This document shows positions 45,250 to 54,945 of a stretch of 64,000 bases of DNA, one piece after another; the first letter of the stretch is position 1, and the number at the start of each line of letters is the position of its first letter. Made by a program: the position numbers and the translations under genes. Under the pieces are notes generated by a model. That model was not told the DNA's origin. It searched no databases and saw nothing but the letters and a program-made list of their open reading frames with translations. The stretch comes from Planctomycetota bacterium (GTDB taxonomy: Bacteria; Planctomycetota; Planctomycetia; Planctomycetales; Planctomycetaceae): assembly GCA_030836185.1 (NCBI GenBank), contig JAURQH010000021.1, forward strand, positions 159,091-223,090, given 5' to 3'.

Positions 45250-45816
45250 ATGACTGACCAGACCGAACCACAGAATTCCGAAATGCCCGCCGACGAATCG
45301 ACCGCATCCTCAGAAGAGACGGCGGAAGAATCTGGTAACGAACCAACTGTCGAACAACAGTTGGCAGAGGCTATTGAAGAGCGAGATACGCAAGCGGATC
45401 GTGCATTACGAGCACAAGCCGAGCTGGACAACGTCCGCAAGCGTTTGATGCGTGAAGCCGACCAAATTCGTCAATATGCAGTTGCGCCGTTGGTGTCAGA
45501 ACTTCTTCCAACGCTCGACAATTTGAGTCGTGCTCAGGATGCGGGTGCGACTTCGGGAAATTTGGAAGAGCTTCTCAAAGGATTACAGATGGTGAAGCAA
45601 TCCTTTGAAGAAACGCTTGGTCGCTTTGGGGTGGAAAAAATCACGACATTCGATGAAACATTCGATCCCAACAGACACGAAGCGCTGCAACAAGTCCCGT
45701 CTCCCGATCATGAGCCAATGCAAATCGTTCAAGAGGTCGAAACCGGTTGGCAGATGCACGACCGCGTGATTCGCCCGAGTAAGGTCATTGTTTCCAGCGG
45801 TCCTCCCGTCGAATAA
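45250..45816 (+). CDS. grpE: GrpE, nucleotide exchange factor for DnaK
   Basis: 188 residues. An acidic, Ser/Glu-rich first 45 residues is followed by a helical coiled coil (ERDTQADRALRAQAELDNVRK in pieces, with the family's NVRKR) and the beta domain: FGVEKITTFDETFDPNRHEA and VIRPSKVIVSSG. GrpE releases ADP from DnaK. It starts 33 bases after dnaJ, so the two are probably co-transcribed. Confidence 0.96.
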   Translation: MTDQTEPQNSEMPADESTASSEETAEESGNEPTVEQQLAEAIEERDTQADRALRAQAELDNVRKRLMREADQIRQYAVAPLVSELLPTLDNLSRAQDAGATSGNLEELLKGLQMVKQSFEETLGRFGVEKITTFDETFDPNRHEALQQVPSPDHEPMQIVQEVETGWQMHDRVIRPSKVIVSSGPPVE

Positions 45817-45846
45817 TCTTCCTTTTGAAACACAGGATTTCGTGCG

Positions 45847-46161
45847 ATGCCAACCTACGACTACAAATGTGATAAATGCGAACATGAGTGGGAACTGTTT
45901 CAGTCGATCACCGCCGACGCTGTGAAGTCGTGCCCGGAGTGTAAATCTCGGAAAGCACGTCGTGTCATTGGCCCCGGTGCGGGCATTCTGTTCAAAGGCA
46001 GCGGCTTTTATCAAACCGATTATCGCAGTGACTCCTACAAAAAAGGGGCTGCCGCTGATAAGAAAGATCAATCGTCGGCGACTAAGTCAGAATCGAAATC
46101 AGAATCGAAGAGTAGTGATTCAGGCAATAAAAGCTCGTCAGCCACAAAAAAAACAGACTAG
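45847..46161 (+). CDS. FmdB-family zinc ribbon protein
   Basis: 104 residues. The N-terminus MPTYDYKCDKCEHEWELFQ with the later CPECKSRKARRVIGPG is the FmdB regulatory zinc-ribbon family, and the segment FKGSGFYQTDYRS is typical. Its role is unclear, despite the name from formamidase operons. The last 40 residues are Ser/Lys-rich and low in complexity. It lies 31 bases after grpE and probably shares that mRNA. Confidence 0.92.
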   Translation: MPTYDYKCDKCEHEWELFQSITADAVKSCPECKSRKARRVIGPGAGILFKGSGFYQTDYRSDSYKKGAAADKKDQSSATKSESKSESKSSDSGNKSSSATKKTD

Positions 46162-46298
46162 AGCAAGTTACTCTTTTCTGAGCCCGAAGTGGGAACAGGT
46201 GATCGTAGAGAATGATAAAAATATCTTGAATGTCGATCTGCTTCTTCGATAATCTGTGATAAGCAATCATTGAAGAAAGCCGAGAAAGACTGACTGGG

Positions 46299-46514
46299 AT
46301 GATTCAACCACAAAGCTGCCCCATCTGTGACAAGAAGATGAAGTCATCAAAGCAGGAGGACCAGTTCCCATTCTGCTCCAAACGCTGCCGAGAGGTCGAT
46401 TTATATCGATGGTCGAACGGCAATTATGTCATCGAGCGGAACCTGTCTCCTGAAGAAGCCGCCATGATGGAAGCGATGGAGAACGGCGAAATCCCGCCGG
46501 ATATGCTCGATTGA
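46299..46514 (+). CDS. yacG: DNA gyrase inhibitor YacG
   Basis: 71 residues. A four-cysteine zinc finger (CPIC at 8-11, then CSKRC) is the YacG signature, with the VDLYRWSNGNYVIE continuation. In E. coli YacG binds GyrB and blocks DNA binding. The C-terminal tail is acidic. It sits at the end of the chaperone group, 137 bases after the FmdB gene. Confidence 0.93.
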   Translation: MIQPQSCPICDKKMKSSKQEDQFPFCSKRCREVDLYRWSNGNYVIERNLSPEEAAMMEAMENGEIPPDMLD

Positions 46515-46616
46515 TCGCCGATATTTTCAGGATACATAGCAATTTCTAAACTCTGATGAAAATACGGGATAATCAGGCTCGATGGAGATTCTACCTTCTT
46601 CTAGCCCGGAATTTTC

Positions 46617-46646
46617 TTGAGATCTCACGAAAAGGCGATCTATAAT
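46617..46646 (+). promoter_or_regulatory. Strong sigma-70-like promoter for the 46.9-53.6 kb genes
   Basis: TTGAGA at 46617-46622 and TATAAT at 46641-46646 are separated by 18 bases. The -10 is a perfect consensus. Start of transcription is expected near 46653, exactly where a long-range stem of the following leader begins. Confidence 0.7.
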
Positions 46647-46652
46647 ACCATA

Positions 46653-46790
46653 TGCCGCTGAGCTTCCGTGGGCCGGAAGAACATCGGCATCCCGCCTGCT
46701 TCGCACACGGTGAAGCTACCCCCACTCCCGAAGGAATGGTTGGACCGGCGTTGTCCTGATAGACCTGTGGCGAATCTCAACTCGTCGGCA
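46653..46790 (+). ncRNA. Structured leader or small RNA candidate (unidentified)
   Basis: From the expected start site, TGCCGCTGAG (46653-46662) pairs with CTCGTCGGCA (46781-46790) in 9 of 10 positions, closing a 138-base domain. Within it, CTTCCG/CGGAAG (46663-46668 and 46674-46679) makes a 5-base-loop hairpin, GCTTC/GAAGC and GGAC/GTCC form others. An alternative pairing, ATGCCG with CGGCAT at 46652-46657 and 46685-46690, competes with the closing stem. I could not match it to SRP, 6S or a known riboswitch. It could be a regulatory 5' leader or an independent RNA. The rest of the leader (46791-46932) precedes the DUF1549/1553 start. Confidence 0.4.
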
Positions 46791-46932
46791 GGGCAGAATG
46801 ACAACCGGGAACACCCCAACTTGCATACGCATTGACAATGAAATTGTCGTTGCCGTCGTGAGTCTATTGTCTTCGCCTGCTGAGTTGGAATCGTCCACGA
46901 CGATGATTGATCGAAGACTGGGAGTCTCTTCC

Positions 46933-49900
46933 ATGCGTGTCCACCACACTTTGGTTTGTTGTTTGGCGTTGTTGGTTTCTGTGTGCGGAAATTTCGTTTT
47001 CGCGGCAGACGAGGCAAACTCACAACCTGAAACCAGTTTCTACAATCAGGTTCGTCCGATCTTGCAGGCGAATTGCCACGGTTGTCACCAACCGGCTAAA
47101 TCGCTCGGCGATTACGTGATGACCGACTTCCAGAAATTGCTCGATGGCGGAGAAAGTGGACTCGCTGCCGTTGTTCCCGGCAAGCCGGAAGAAAGCTATC
47201 TGATCGAACAAATCACCCCAACCGATGGTGAAGCGTTGATGCCCAAGAAGGCCGACCCACTGATCGGCAACGACATTAAGATCATCACTCAGTGGATCAA
47301 AGAGGGTGCGAAGGACGATACGCCCGCTTCTGCCAAACAGCGTTACGATAGGGACCACCCTCCCGTCTATACACGCCAGCCAGTCATTACGTCTCTCGAT
47401 TTTTCTCCCGATGGTAGTCTGCTGGCCATTGGTGGATTCCACGAAGTATTGTTGTTCAAAGGGGACGGTTCCGAACGTGTCGGAAGACTTATTGGTGTCT
47501 CTGCAAAAATTCAGTCCGTCGCGTTTTCTCCTGATGGCAAAAAACTAGCAGTCACTGGCGGACTTCCCGGACGAATGGGAGAAATTCAAGTTTGGGATGT
47601 TGCCGATCAAAAACTGCTCGTCTCGACTCCGGTCACGTATGACACCGTCTATGGCGGTAGCTGGTCTCCCGATGGCAAACTGATTGCCTTCGGCTGTACC
47701 GATAATTCCGTTCGAGCGATTGATGCGGAAACCGGTGAAGAAAAACTGTTTCAGGGAGCTCACAGCGACTGGTCGTTAGGAACCATTTTCTCGACAGATG
47801 GAGAGCATCTGGCATCGGTCGGACGCGATATGACGGTCAAATTGATCGAAGTGGCGACAGAACGATTTGTCGATAACATCACCTCAATTACTCCCGGCGC
47901 GTTGAAAGGTGGAGTGCAGGCGATTGCCCGCCATCCCGAACGTGATGAGATCGTTGTGGGTGGTTCCGACGGCATCGCCAAAGTGTATCGTATGGAACGA
48001 CTCACGAAACGTGTCATCGGCGATGATGCTAACCTCATTCGCGTGATGCCTGAGATCGGTGGGCGCATTTTTGGACTCGACGTAAGTGCTGACGGAAAAA
48101 TGATTGCAGCTTGCAATAGTCTCGATGGTTCCGGTGAAGTGCAGGTTTACTCTTACGAGTTTGATAGTTCGCTGCCTGATGACATCAAAAAAATCCATGA
48201 AAAACGCGCTCAACAATGGAATGCTGAAGAACGCAAAAAGATTGAAGAATATAACTCAAAAGACGTAAAACTGATTTCGCGATCCGCGGTCAGCGAATCA
48301 TCAATGTACGCAGTTGCTTTCCATCCTGGTGGTAAATCTTTAGCGGCAGCAGGCGGTGATGGCAAGATTCGCTTGATCGATCCGGCCACAGGAAACATCA
48401 CACAGACTTTCGAGCCAGCTCCCATCAGCAAAGATTCGCAGACGATGATGGAAATGGGAATTGCTCAGTTGGCGGCTCCCGAACCGACCGATCTCACGAG
48501 TGAGCGTCTTCCGAAAGGTCGCTCAGTCACCAAATTAGTTGTCGAACCGGCCCAAATTACATTGACCAGCAGTTTCGCTTATTCGCAAATTCTGGTGACG
48601 GGAATATTAGATGATGGTTCGACCACCGACCTGACTCGTCAAGCCAAGCTGACACTCTCGACCGATGTTGCCACCGTGGGTGCTTCAGGAGTTGTGCGAC
48701 CTGTCAAAACTGGTGAGGCAACACTTGGTATTTCGATAGCAGGTCATTCGGCAGCGATCCCCGTTACGGTTGCCACAGCCAAGCAAGAAGAGAAAGTCGA
48801 TTACATTCGGGATGTGAATCCTGTGCTCACGCGACTGGGCTGTAATCAAGGAACATGTCACGGTTCCAAGGATGGTAAAAACGGTTTCAAACTTTCATTG
48901 CGAGGATACGACGCGATTTACGATGTTCGTGCTCTGACTGATGACCACGGCTCTCGACGTGTCAATCTGGCCTCTCCCGATAACAGTTTGATGTTGCTGA
49001 AAGGGACAGGCAGCGTGCCACACGTTGGTAACCAATTGATGCAGCCTGGTGAGCCCTATTATGAAATCATTCGTAACTGGATTACCGACGGTGCTCAACT
49101 TAATCGATCATCCTCACGTGTTGCCAAAATCACAGTCACCCCTGAAAATCCCGTTGTCCAGGAGATTGGACAGAAGCAGCAAGTCCGTGTTCTGGCGCAT
49201 TATCAGGACGGTTCTCAGCGCGATGTGACTCAGGAAGCCTTCATCATCAGTGGAGATACTGAAATCGCCGCCGTGAACAAATTTGGAATCATGACCGCTC
49301 TTCGTCGTGGTGAATCGCCTGTGTTGTGCCGCTTTGAAGGTGCTTACGCCGCAACCACTTTAACCGTCATGGGAGACCGCGAAGGGTTTGTCTGGCAACA
49401 ACCGGAAACGTGGAGTCGCATCGACGAATTAACGGCCTCCAAATGGCAACGGATGAAGATTCAGCCTTCAGGCTTATCAACCGATACAGAATTCATTCGT
49501 CGTATCTATCTCGATCTCACCGGAGTCCCTCCCACCGCCGATCAAGTTCGAGCATTCATGGCAAACGCCACTGACATCCAAGTCAAACGGGCCGCGTTAA
49601 TCGACCAATTGGTCGGAAGCAAAGAATACATTGAATTTTGGACCAACAAATGGGCCGACCTGTTGCAAGTGAATGGGAAGTATCTGGGGCGTCCGGGGGC
49701 GGTCGCTTATCGAAAATGGATACGAGATCATATTGAGAAAAACACTCCTTATGATCAATTTGTGACCGAGGTGGTGACCGCCGGTGGTTCCAACAAAGAG
49801 AACCCGGCAACCTCCTACTATAAAATTCTTCGCGATCCGGCGGATACGATGGAAAACACAACCCATCTATTTTTGGCAGTTCGTTTCAACTGCAACAAGT

Positions 49901-52029
49901 GTCACGATCATCCGTTTGAGCGATGGACTCAAGACCAATATTACGAGACAGCCGCGTTCTTTGCGCAAGTTGGCTTGAAACGTGACCCCAACGAAAAAGG
50001 GAACATTGGAGGAACGGCGGTTGAAGGAGCCAAGCCACTTTATGAAGTGGTTTATGATAAACCCGAAGGAGAAATCAAACATGACCGAACCGGCGAAATA
50101 ACCGCTCCTGAGTTTCCCTATGAAGCCGTTTACAAGGCGCCCGAATCAGCCACTCGTCGTCAACAACTCGCGGAGTGGATGACATCACCCGACAACCAAT
50201 ATTTTGCCCGCAGTTATGTCAATCGATTGTGGGGATACATGTTTGGCATCGGAATCATCGAGCCAATTGACGATATTCGTGCCGGTAACCCCCCGACAAA
50301 TCCCGAGCTACTTGATTATCTCGAAGCGGAATTCATTCAAAGTGGGTTCAATATTCAGCATGTGATCAAGTTGATTTGTAATTCGCGAACCTACCAGCTT
50401 TCCGTTGAACAAAATCGCTGGAACGCAGACGACAAAATCAACTACTCGCATGCTCTTGCCCGACGATTACCGGCAGAAGTGTTGTATGACACGGTTTATC
50501 GATCCGTTGGAGCTCAGACAAAGATTCCCGGCGTTCCACCCGGTACTCGCGCTGCCGAGCTCCCCGATGTCAGTATCAAAATTCCGGGCGGATTCCTGAA
50601 TACGTTCGGTCGTCCGCCGCGAGAAAGTTCCTGCGAATGCGAACGTACTAACGAAGTCCAACTCGGTCCCGTCATGGCACTCATCAGTGGCCCGACGATT
50701 GCGGATGCCATTGTTGATGGGAATAACGATCTACACAAACTGGTCAAAGCAGTGGCCGACGATCAGAAGTTGATCAACGAAATCTTCCTGCGAATTCTTA
50801 ATCGTCCTGCCACCGAATCAGAAGTTGCAGCAACTTTGAAATCGATGCAGGAGATCGACCCCGACCATCTTGCTCTTCAACATAAATTGAAAGAGCGAGA
50901 AAATTGGTGGGCAGAGACCAAGCCGAAACTCGAAGCGAAACGTCAACAGATGATGACAGTCGCTCAACAAAAGATTGATGAATACAAAGCGACTACCGCT
51001 GAAGAAGTCGCTAAGAAAACCAAGCAGCGGGAAGACCGTATTGCCGCAGCAGAAGCAAAACTCAAAACTTACGAAGAAACACTTCCCGCAAAACTAGCTG
51101 CGTGGGAAGCCAAACAAGACACAACTACTTGGACACTGCTTGACCCAGTAGAAATGAATTCCTCCATGGGGGCCGAGTTTGAAAAACGGGACGACCTTTC
51201 GATTTTCGTTTCTGGGAAAAATGGTAAAGGGACTTATACAATCGTCGCCGAGACGGAAGCGACCAACATTACCGGAGTCCGTTTGGAAGTTCTGTCTGAC
51301 GAAAAACTTCCCGGTAAAGGACCAGGACGTGCGAAGAACGGTAACTTTGTGTTGAGTGAGTTTTCTGTCACAGCCGCACCGAAAGCAGAACCCAAAACGG
51401 CCAAAGCCGTGAAGCTGGAAAAGGCGCTTGCCGACAAAGCCCAAGATGGTTATGCGATTGCCACCGCGATTGATGGAAAAGCGCCTGCGTCCGGTAATGG
51501 CTGGGCGATGGTTAACGGCCTCGGTTCGACTCACTGGGCCACTTTTGAAGTCAAAGAACCGATCACGAATGAAGGGGGAACACGTTTCGTCTTTACGATG
51601 AATCAACAGTACAACGATGGCACACATTCCATCGGTAAATTCCGGTTGGCGATTACGACTGCCAAGAAACCGGTCGGCTTGGGATTACCCGAAGAAGTCC
51701 AACCGATTCTGGCGACGGTCCCTGAAGAACGTACCGACGAACAGAAATCAAAATTGCTGGAATTTTTCCGTCTCCAGGATCAACCACTGCAAAACCTCGT
51801 GAAAGCAGTGGCAACAGCCAAACAACCATTACCGGCTGATCCCAAATTGGTGGCTTTGGAAAAAGATTTGACCGAGGTGAGTCAACCGATTCGCGAGGAT
51901 CCAAATCTTGTCCAATTGAAAAAGGATTTGACAATGAGTGAAACACAAACTGGCAACAAACGGCTAACCATGGTCCAGGATTTGGCTTGGGCCCTCATTA
52001 ATAGTCCCGCATTCCTGTTTAATCACTGA
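46933..52029 (+). CDS. Exported cytochrome-c / WD40 / Big2 / DUF1549-DUF1553 giant protein
   Basis: 1698 residues from the ATG at 46933 (GGGAG upstream; signal peptide MRVHHTLVCCLALLVSVCGN). Order: PSCyt1-type heme domain with CHGCH near residue 50; WD40 repeats about 130-510 (FSPDGSLLAIGG, FSPDGKKLAVTGG); a Big2-like Ig domain with 'STTDLTRQAKL'; a second cytochrome-like domain with CNQGTCHG near 636; another Big2-like part; DUF1549 about 830-1040 (LDLTGVPPTADQVRAF, FNCNKCHDHPFERW); and DUF1553 from about 1072. A coiled coil (1315-1395) and a beta-rich insert (1400-1570) interrupt DUF1553 before its usual end WALINSPAFLFNH. Probably a periplasmic oxidoreductase or sugar-polymer system. It pairs with the DUF1501 gene. 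Confidence 0.88.
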   Translation: MRVHHTLVCCLALLVSVCGNFVFAADEANSQPETSFYNQVRPILQANCHGCHQPAKSLGDYVMTDFQKLLDGGESGLAAVVPGKPEESYLIEQITPTDGEALMPKKADPLIGNDIKIITQWIKEGAKDDTPASAKQRYDRDHPPVYTRQPVITSLDFSPDGSLLAIGGFHEVLLFKGDGSERVGRLIGVSAKIQSVAFSPDGKKLAVTGGLPGRMGEIQVWDVADQKLLVSTPVTYDTVYGGSWSPDGKLIAFGCTDNSVRAIDAETGEEKLFQGAHSDWSLGTIFSTDGEHLASVGRDMTVKLIEVATERFVDNITSITPGALKGGVQAIARHPERDEIVVGGSDGIAKVYRMERLTKRVIGDDANLIRVMPEIGGRIFGLDVSADGKMIAACNSLDGSGEVQVYSYEFDSSLPDDIKKIHEKRAQQWNAEERKKIEEYNSKDVKLISRSAVSESSMYAVAFHPGGKSLAAAGGDGKIRLIDPATGNITQTFEPAPISKDSQTMMEMGIAQLAAPEPTDLTSERLPKGRSVTKLVVEPAQITLTSSFAYSQILVTGILDDGSTTDLTRQAKLTLSTDVATVGASGVVRPVKTGEATLGISIAGHSAAIPVTVATAKQEEKVDYIRDVNPVLTRLGCNQGTCHGSKDGKNGFKLSLRGYDAIYDVRALTDDHGSRRVNLASPDNSLMLLKGTGSVPHVGNQLMQPGEPYYEIIRNWITDGAQLNRSSSRVAKITVTPENPVVQEIGQKQQVRVLAHYQDGSQRDVTQEAFIISGDTEIAAVNKFGIMTALRRGESPVLCRFEGAYAATTLTVMGDREGFVWQQPETWSRIDELTASKWQRMKIQPSGLSTDTEFIRRIYLDLTGVPPTADQVRAFMANATDIQVKRAALIDQLVGSKEYIEFWTNKWADLLQVNGKYLGRPGAVAYRKWIRDHIEKNTPYDQFVTEVVTAGGSNKENPATSYYKILRDPADTMENTTHLFLAVRFNCNKCHDHPFERWTQDQYYETAAFFAQVGLKRDPNEKGNIGGTAVEGAKPLYEVVYDKPEGEIKHDRTGEITAPEFPYEAVYKAPESATRRQQLAEWMTSPDNQYFARSYVNRLWGYMFGIGIIEPIDDIRAGNPPTNPELLDYLEAEFIQSGFNIQHVIKLICNSRTYQLSVEQNRWNADDKINYSHALARRLPAEVLYDTVYRSVGAQTKIPGVPPGTRAAELPDVSIKIPGGFLNTFGRPPRESSCECERTNEVQLGPVMALISGPTIADAIVDGNNDLHKLVKAVADDQKLINEIFLRILNRPATESEVAATLKSMQEIDPDHLALQHKLKERENWWAETKPKLEAKRQQMMTVAQQKIDEYKATTAEEVAKKTKQREDRIAAAEAKLKTYEETLPAKLAAWEAKQDTTTWTLLDPVEMNSSMGAEFEKRDDLSIFVSGKNGKGTYTIVAETEATNITGVRLEVLSDEKLPGKGPGRAKNGNFVLSEFSVTAAPKAEPKTAKAVKLEKALADKAQDGYAIATAIDGKAPASGNGWAMVNGLGSTHWATFEVKEPITNEGGTRFVFTMNQQYNDGTHSIGKFRLAITTAKKPVGLGLPEEVQPILATVPEERTDEQKSKLLEFFRLQDQPLQNLVKAVATAKQPLPADPKLVALEKDLTEVSQPIREDPNLVQLKKDLTMSETQTGNKRLTMVQDLAWALINSPAFLFNH

Positions 52030-52161
52030 TTGACGGTAATGGAGAGCCAATCGACGGCTAATGAGAACATTTTCTCGACAAACATCAACAGATTTTGATA
52101 CAATCGTTCCGATAACAATAGAACGCTGAGGCACACACAATCTCAGCCAAAGGAGTTCACT

Positions 52162-53628
<1,467 letters not shown>

Positions 53629-53655
53629 AATCCGACGACTGACTCAAAACGTATC

Positions 53656-53685
53656 AGGGACTCTCTTAGGAGAGTCCCTTTTTTT
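53656..53685 (+). terminator. Intrinsic terminator after the DUF1501 gene
   Basis: AGGGACTCTC (53656-53665) and GAGAGTCCCT (53670-53679) pair perfectly around TTAG, followed by T to 53685. It closes the DUF1549/1553-DUF1501 unit. Confidence 0.96.
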
Positions 53686-53846
53686 ATAGCTGATGCAGAA
53701 CGGACTTCGGGAATCCCCCTCCCTCAAAATCGGATGTTCGATCAGACTTTTTCAGGATTCTAACGACTGGCCATTTTCAGGACTGAATTTGCCCGTGGGA
53801 TTGATTACAGTAGACAGACTTTGAAACTGCCTTCAGGATTCCAATC

Positions 53847-54803
53847 GTGAATTTCAAGTTTGCGTTGACCATCTGTCTGAATCTGCTGTTGATGCAGTCT
53901 CAGTTTGCGCAAGCCGCTTTCGTTGTCAATTTGCAGTTTGACGATGTACTCAACAATACGGGAGTCGGTTTCGACGACCCAACTCATGGCTTGGCCCGCC
54001 GAGACACGGTTCAATCCGTGATGAACTATGTCTCTAGCCAACTCGACCCATCAGTCTATAGCACTGCTATCGATTACCGGATCCAAAACTCACAAATGGA
54101 TGGTTCCGGATTTCTCGCCAGTTCTGGTCCCTACTTATTCTCGTCTCCGAACGGTTATGGGAACGGCTTTGTGTATGATCATGCGACGACTGGCATCGAT
54201 CCATCTGGGGGATTTCCAGATTCCATTGCCACTTTCGATTTCGGCTACAACTGGCATCCGGGAACATCTGCCAACCCGGGTGGTCTGTTCGATTTATTCA
54301 GCGTGACATTGCATGAGTTTACACATTCGATGGGCTTTCTGACTCTTATGAATTCATCGGGAGTCAGCAGCATCAGCGGGACTGATCCGGGAGTCTTTGG
54401 TGTCTTCGCCAGTTTTTTGGAACGTGGAGATGGCACACAACTCTTTGGGCCAGGAGGCGACTTTCTGGGAAACCTTGGCGATCTCACCAGCGATGATGTT
54501 TTTTTTGATGGCCCCAATGCCACGGCTGCGAATGGTGGAAATCCCATCAAGATCTACGCCCCTGGAACTTTCCAACCCGGCTCATCATTCGCACACCTCG
54601 ACCCCATGTTGAACGCATTGATGAACCCCAGCTTTGGTCCCGGCGTTGAAAAACGTGAATGGACCACCTACGACTCCGCCATCTTGCAAGACATTGGCTG
54701 GGAATTTTCGGGAGCCACTGCGGTGCCGGAACCCGGTTCATTTTTCTCATGCTGCTCACGCTGTGCGGAGCGGCTTACCGCAAACGCCAGCAGCTTTGAA
54801 TGA
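53847..54803 (+). CDS. Secreted metalloprotease-like PEP-CTERM protein, anchor frameshifted
   Basis: 318 residues as it stands, from a GTG at 53847 with AGGA upstream. Signal peptide about 1-23. The body (24-290) resembles the matrixin-like 'NF038122' group, with the zinc motif HEFTHSMGF near residue 156. The C-terminus reads VPEPGSFFSCCSRC and ends at 54803. In the neighbouring frame the same DNA gives VPEPGSFF, then LMLLTLCGAAYRKRQQL, a PEP-CTERM anchor with its hydrophobic helix and basic end, stopping at 54799. One base is missing from the T run at 54741-54745. The protease is otherwise intact. The exosortase that would process the anchor is not in the window. Confidence 0.75.
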   Translation: MNFKFALTICLNLLLMQSQFAQAAFVVNLQFDDVLNNTGVGFDDPTHGLARRDTVQSVMNYVSSQLDPSVYSTAIDYRIQNSQMDGSGFLASSGPYLFSSPNGYGNGFVYDHATTGIDPSGGFPDSIATFDFGYNWHPGTSANPGGLFDLFSVTLHEFTHSMGFLTLMNSSGVSSISGTDPGVFGVFASFLERGDGTQLFGPGGDFLGNLGDLTSDDVFFDGPNATAANGGNPIKIYAPGTFQPGSSFAHLDPMLNALMNPSFGPGVEKREWTTYDSAILQDIGWEFSGATAVPEPGSFFSCCSRCAERLTANASSFE

Positions 54804-54945
54804 CTTTGTGTTTCTTATTTTTCTGTGGGGATATTTGATTAACTGAAAAACTTGCCTGCGCGTTTTCTTAACCATTTGTTTGATCTGAACCGATGGACCG
54901 ACTAGCCTAAAGCAGTACACAGCCTCATTATCAAGGGAATTTACG

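Noticed and set aside
46653..46790. SRP RNA, 6S RNA or a known riboswitch
   Set aside because: The GGAAGGA-type SRP tetraloop region, the 6S bubble and known riboswitch cores are not visible; left as unidentified.
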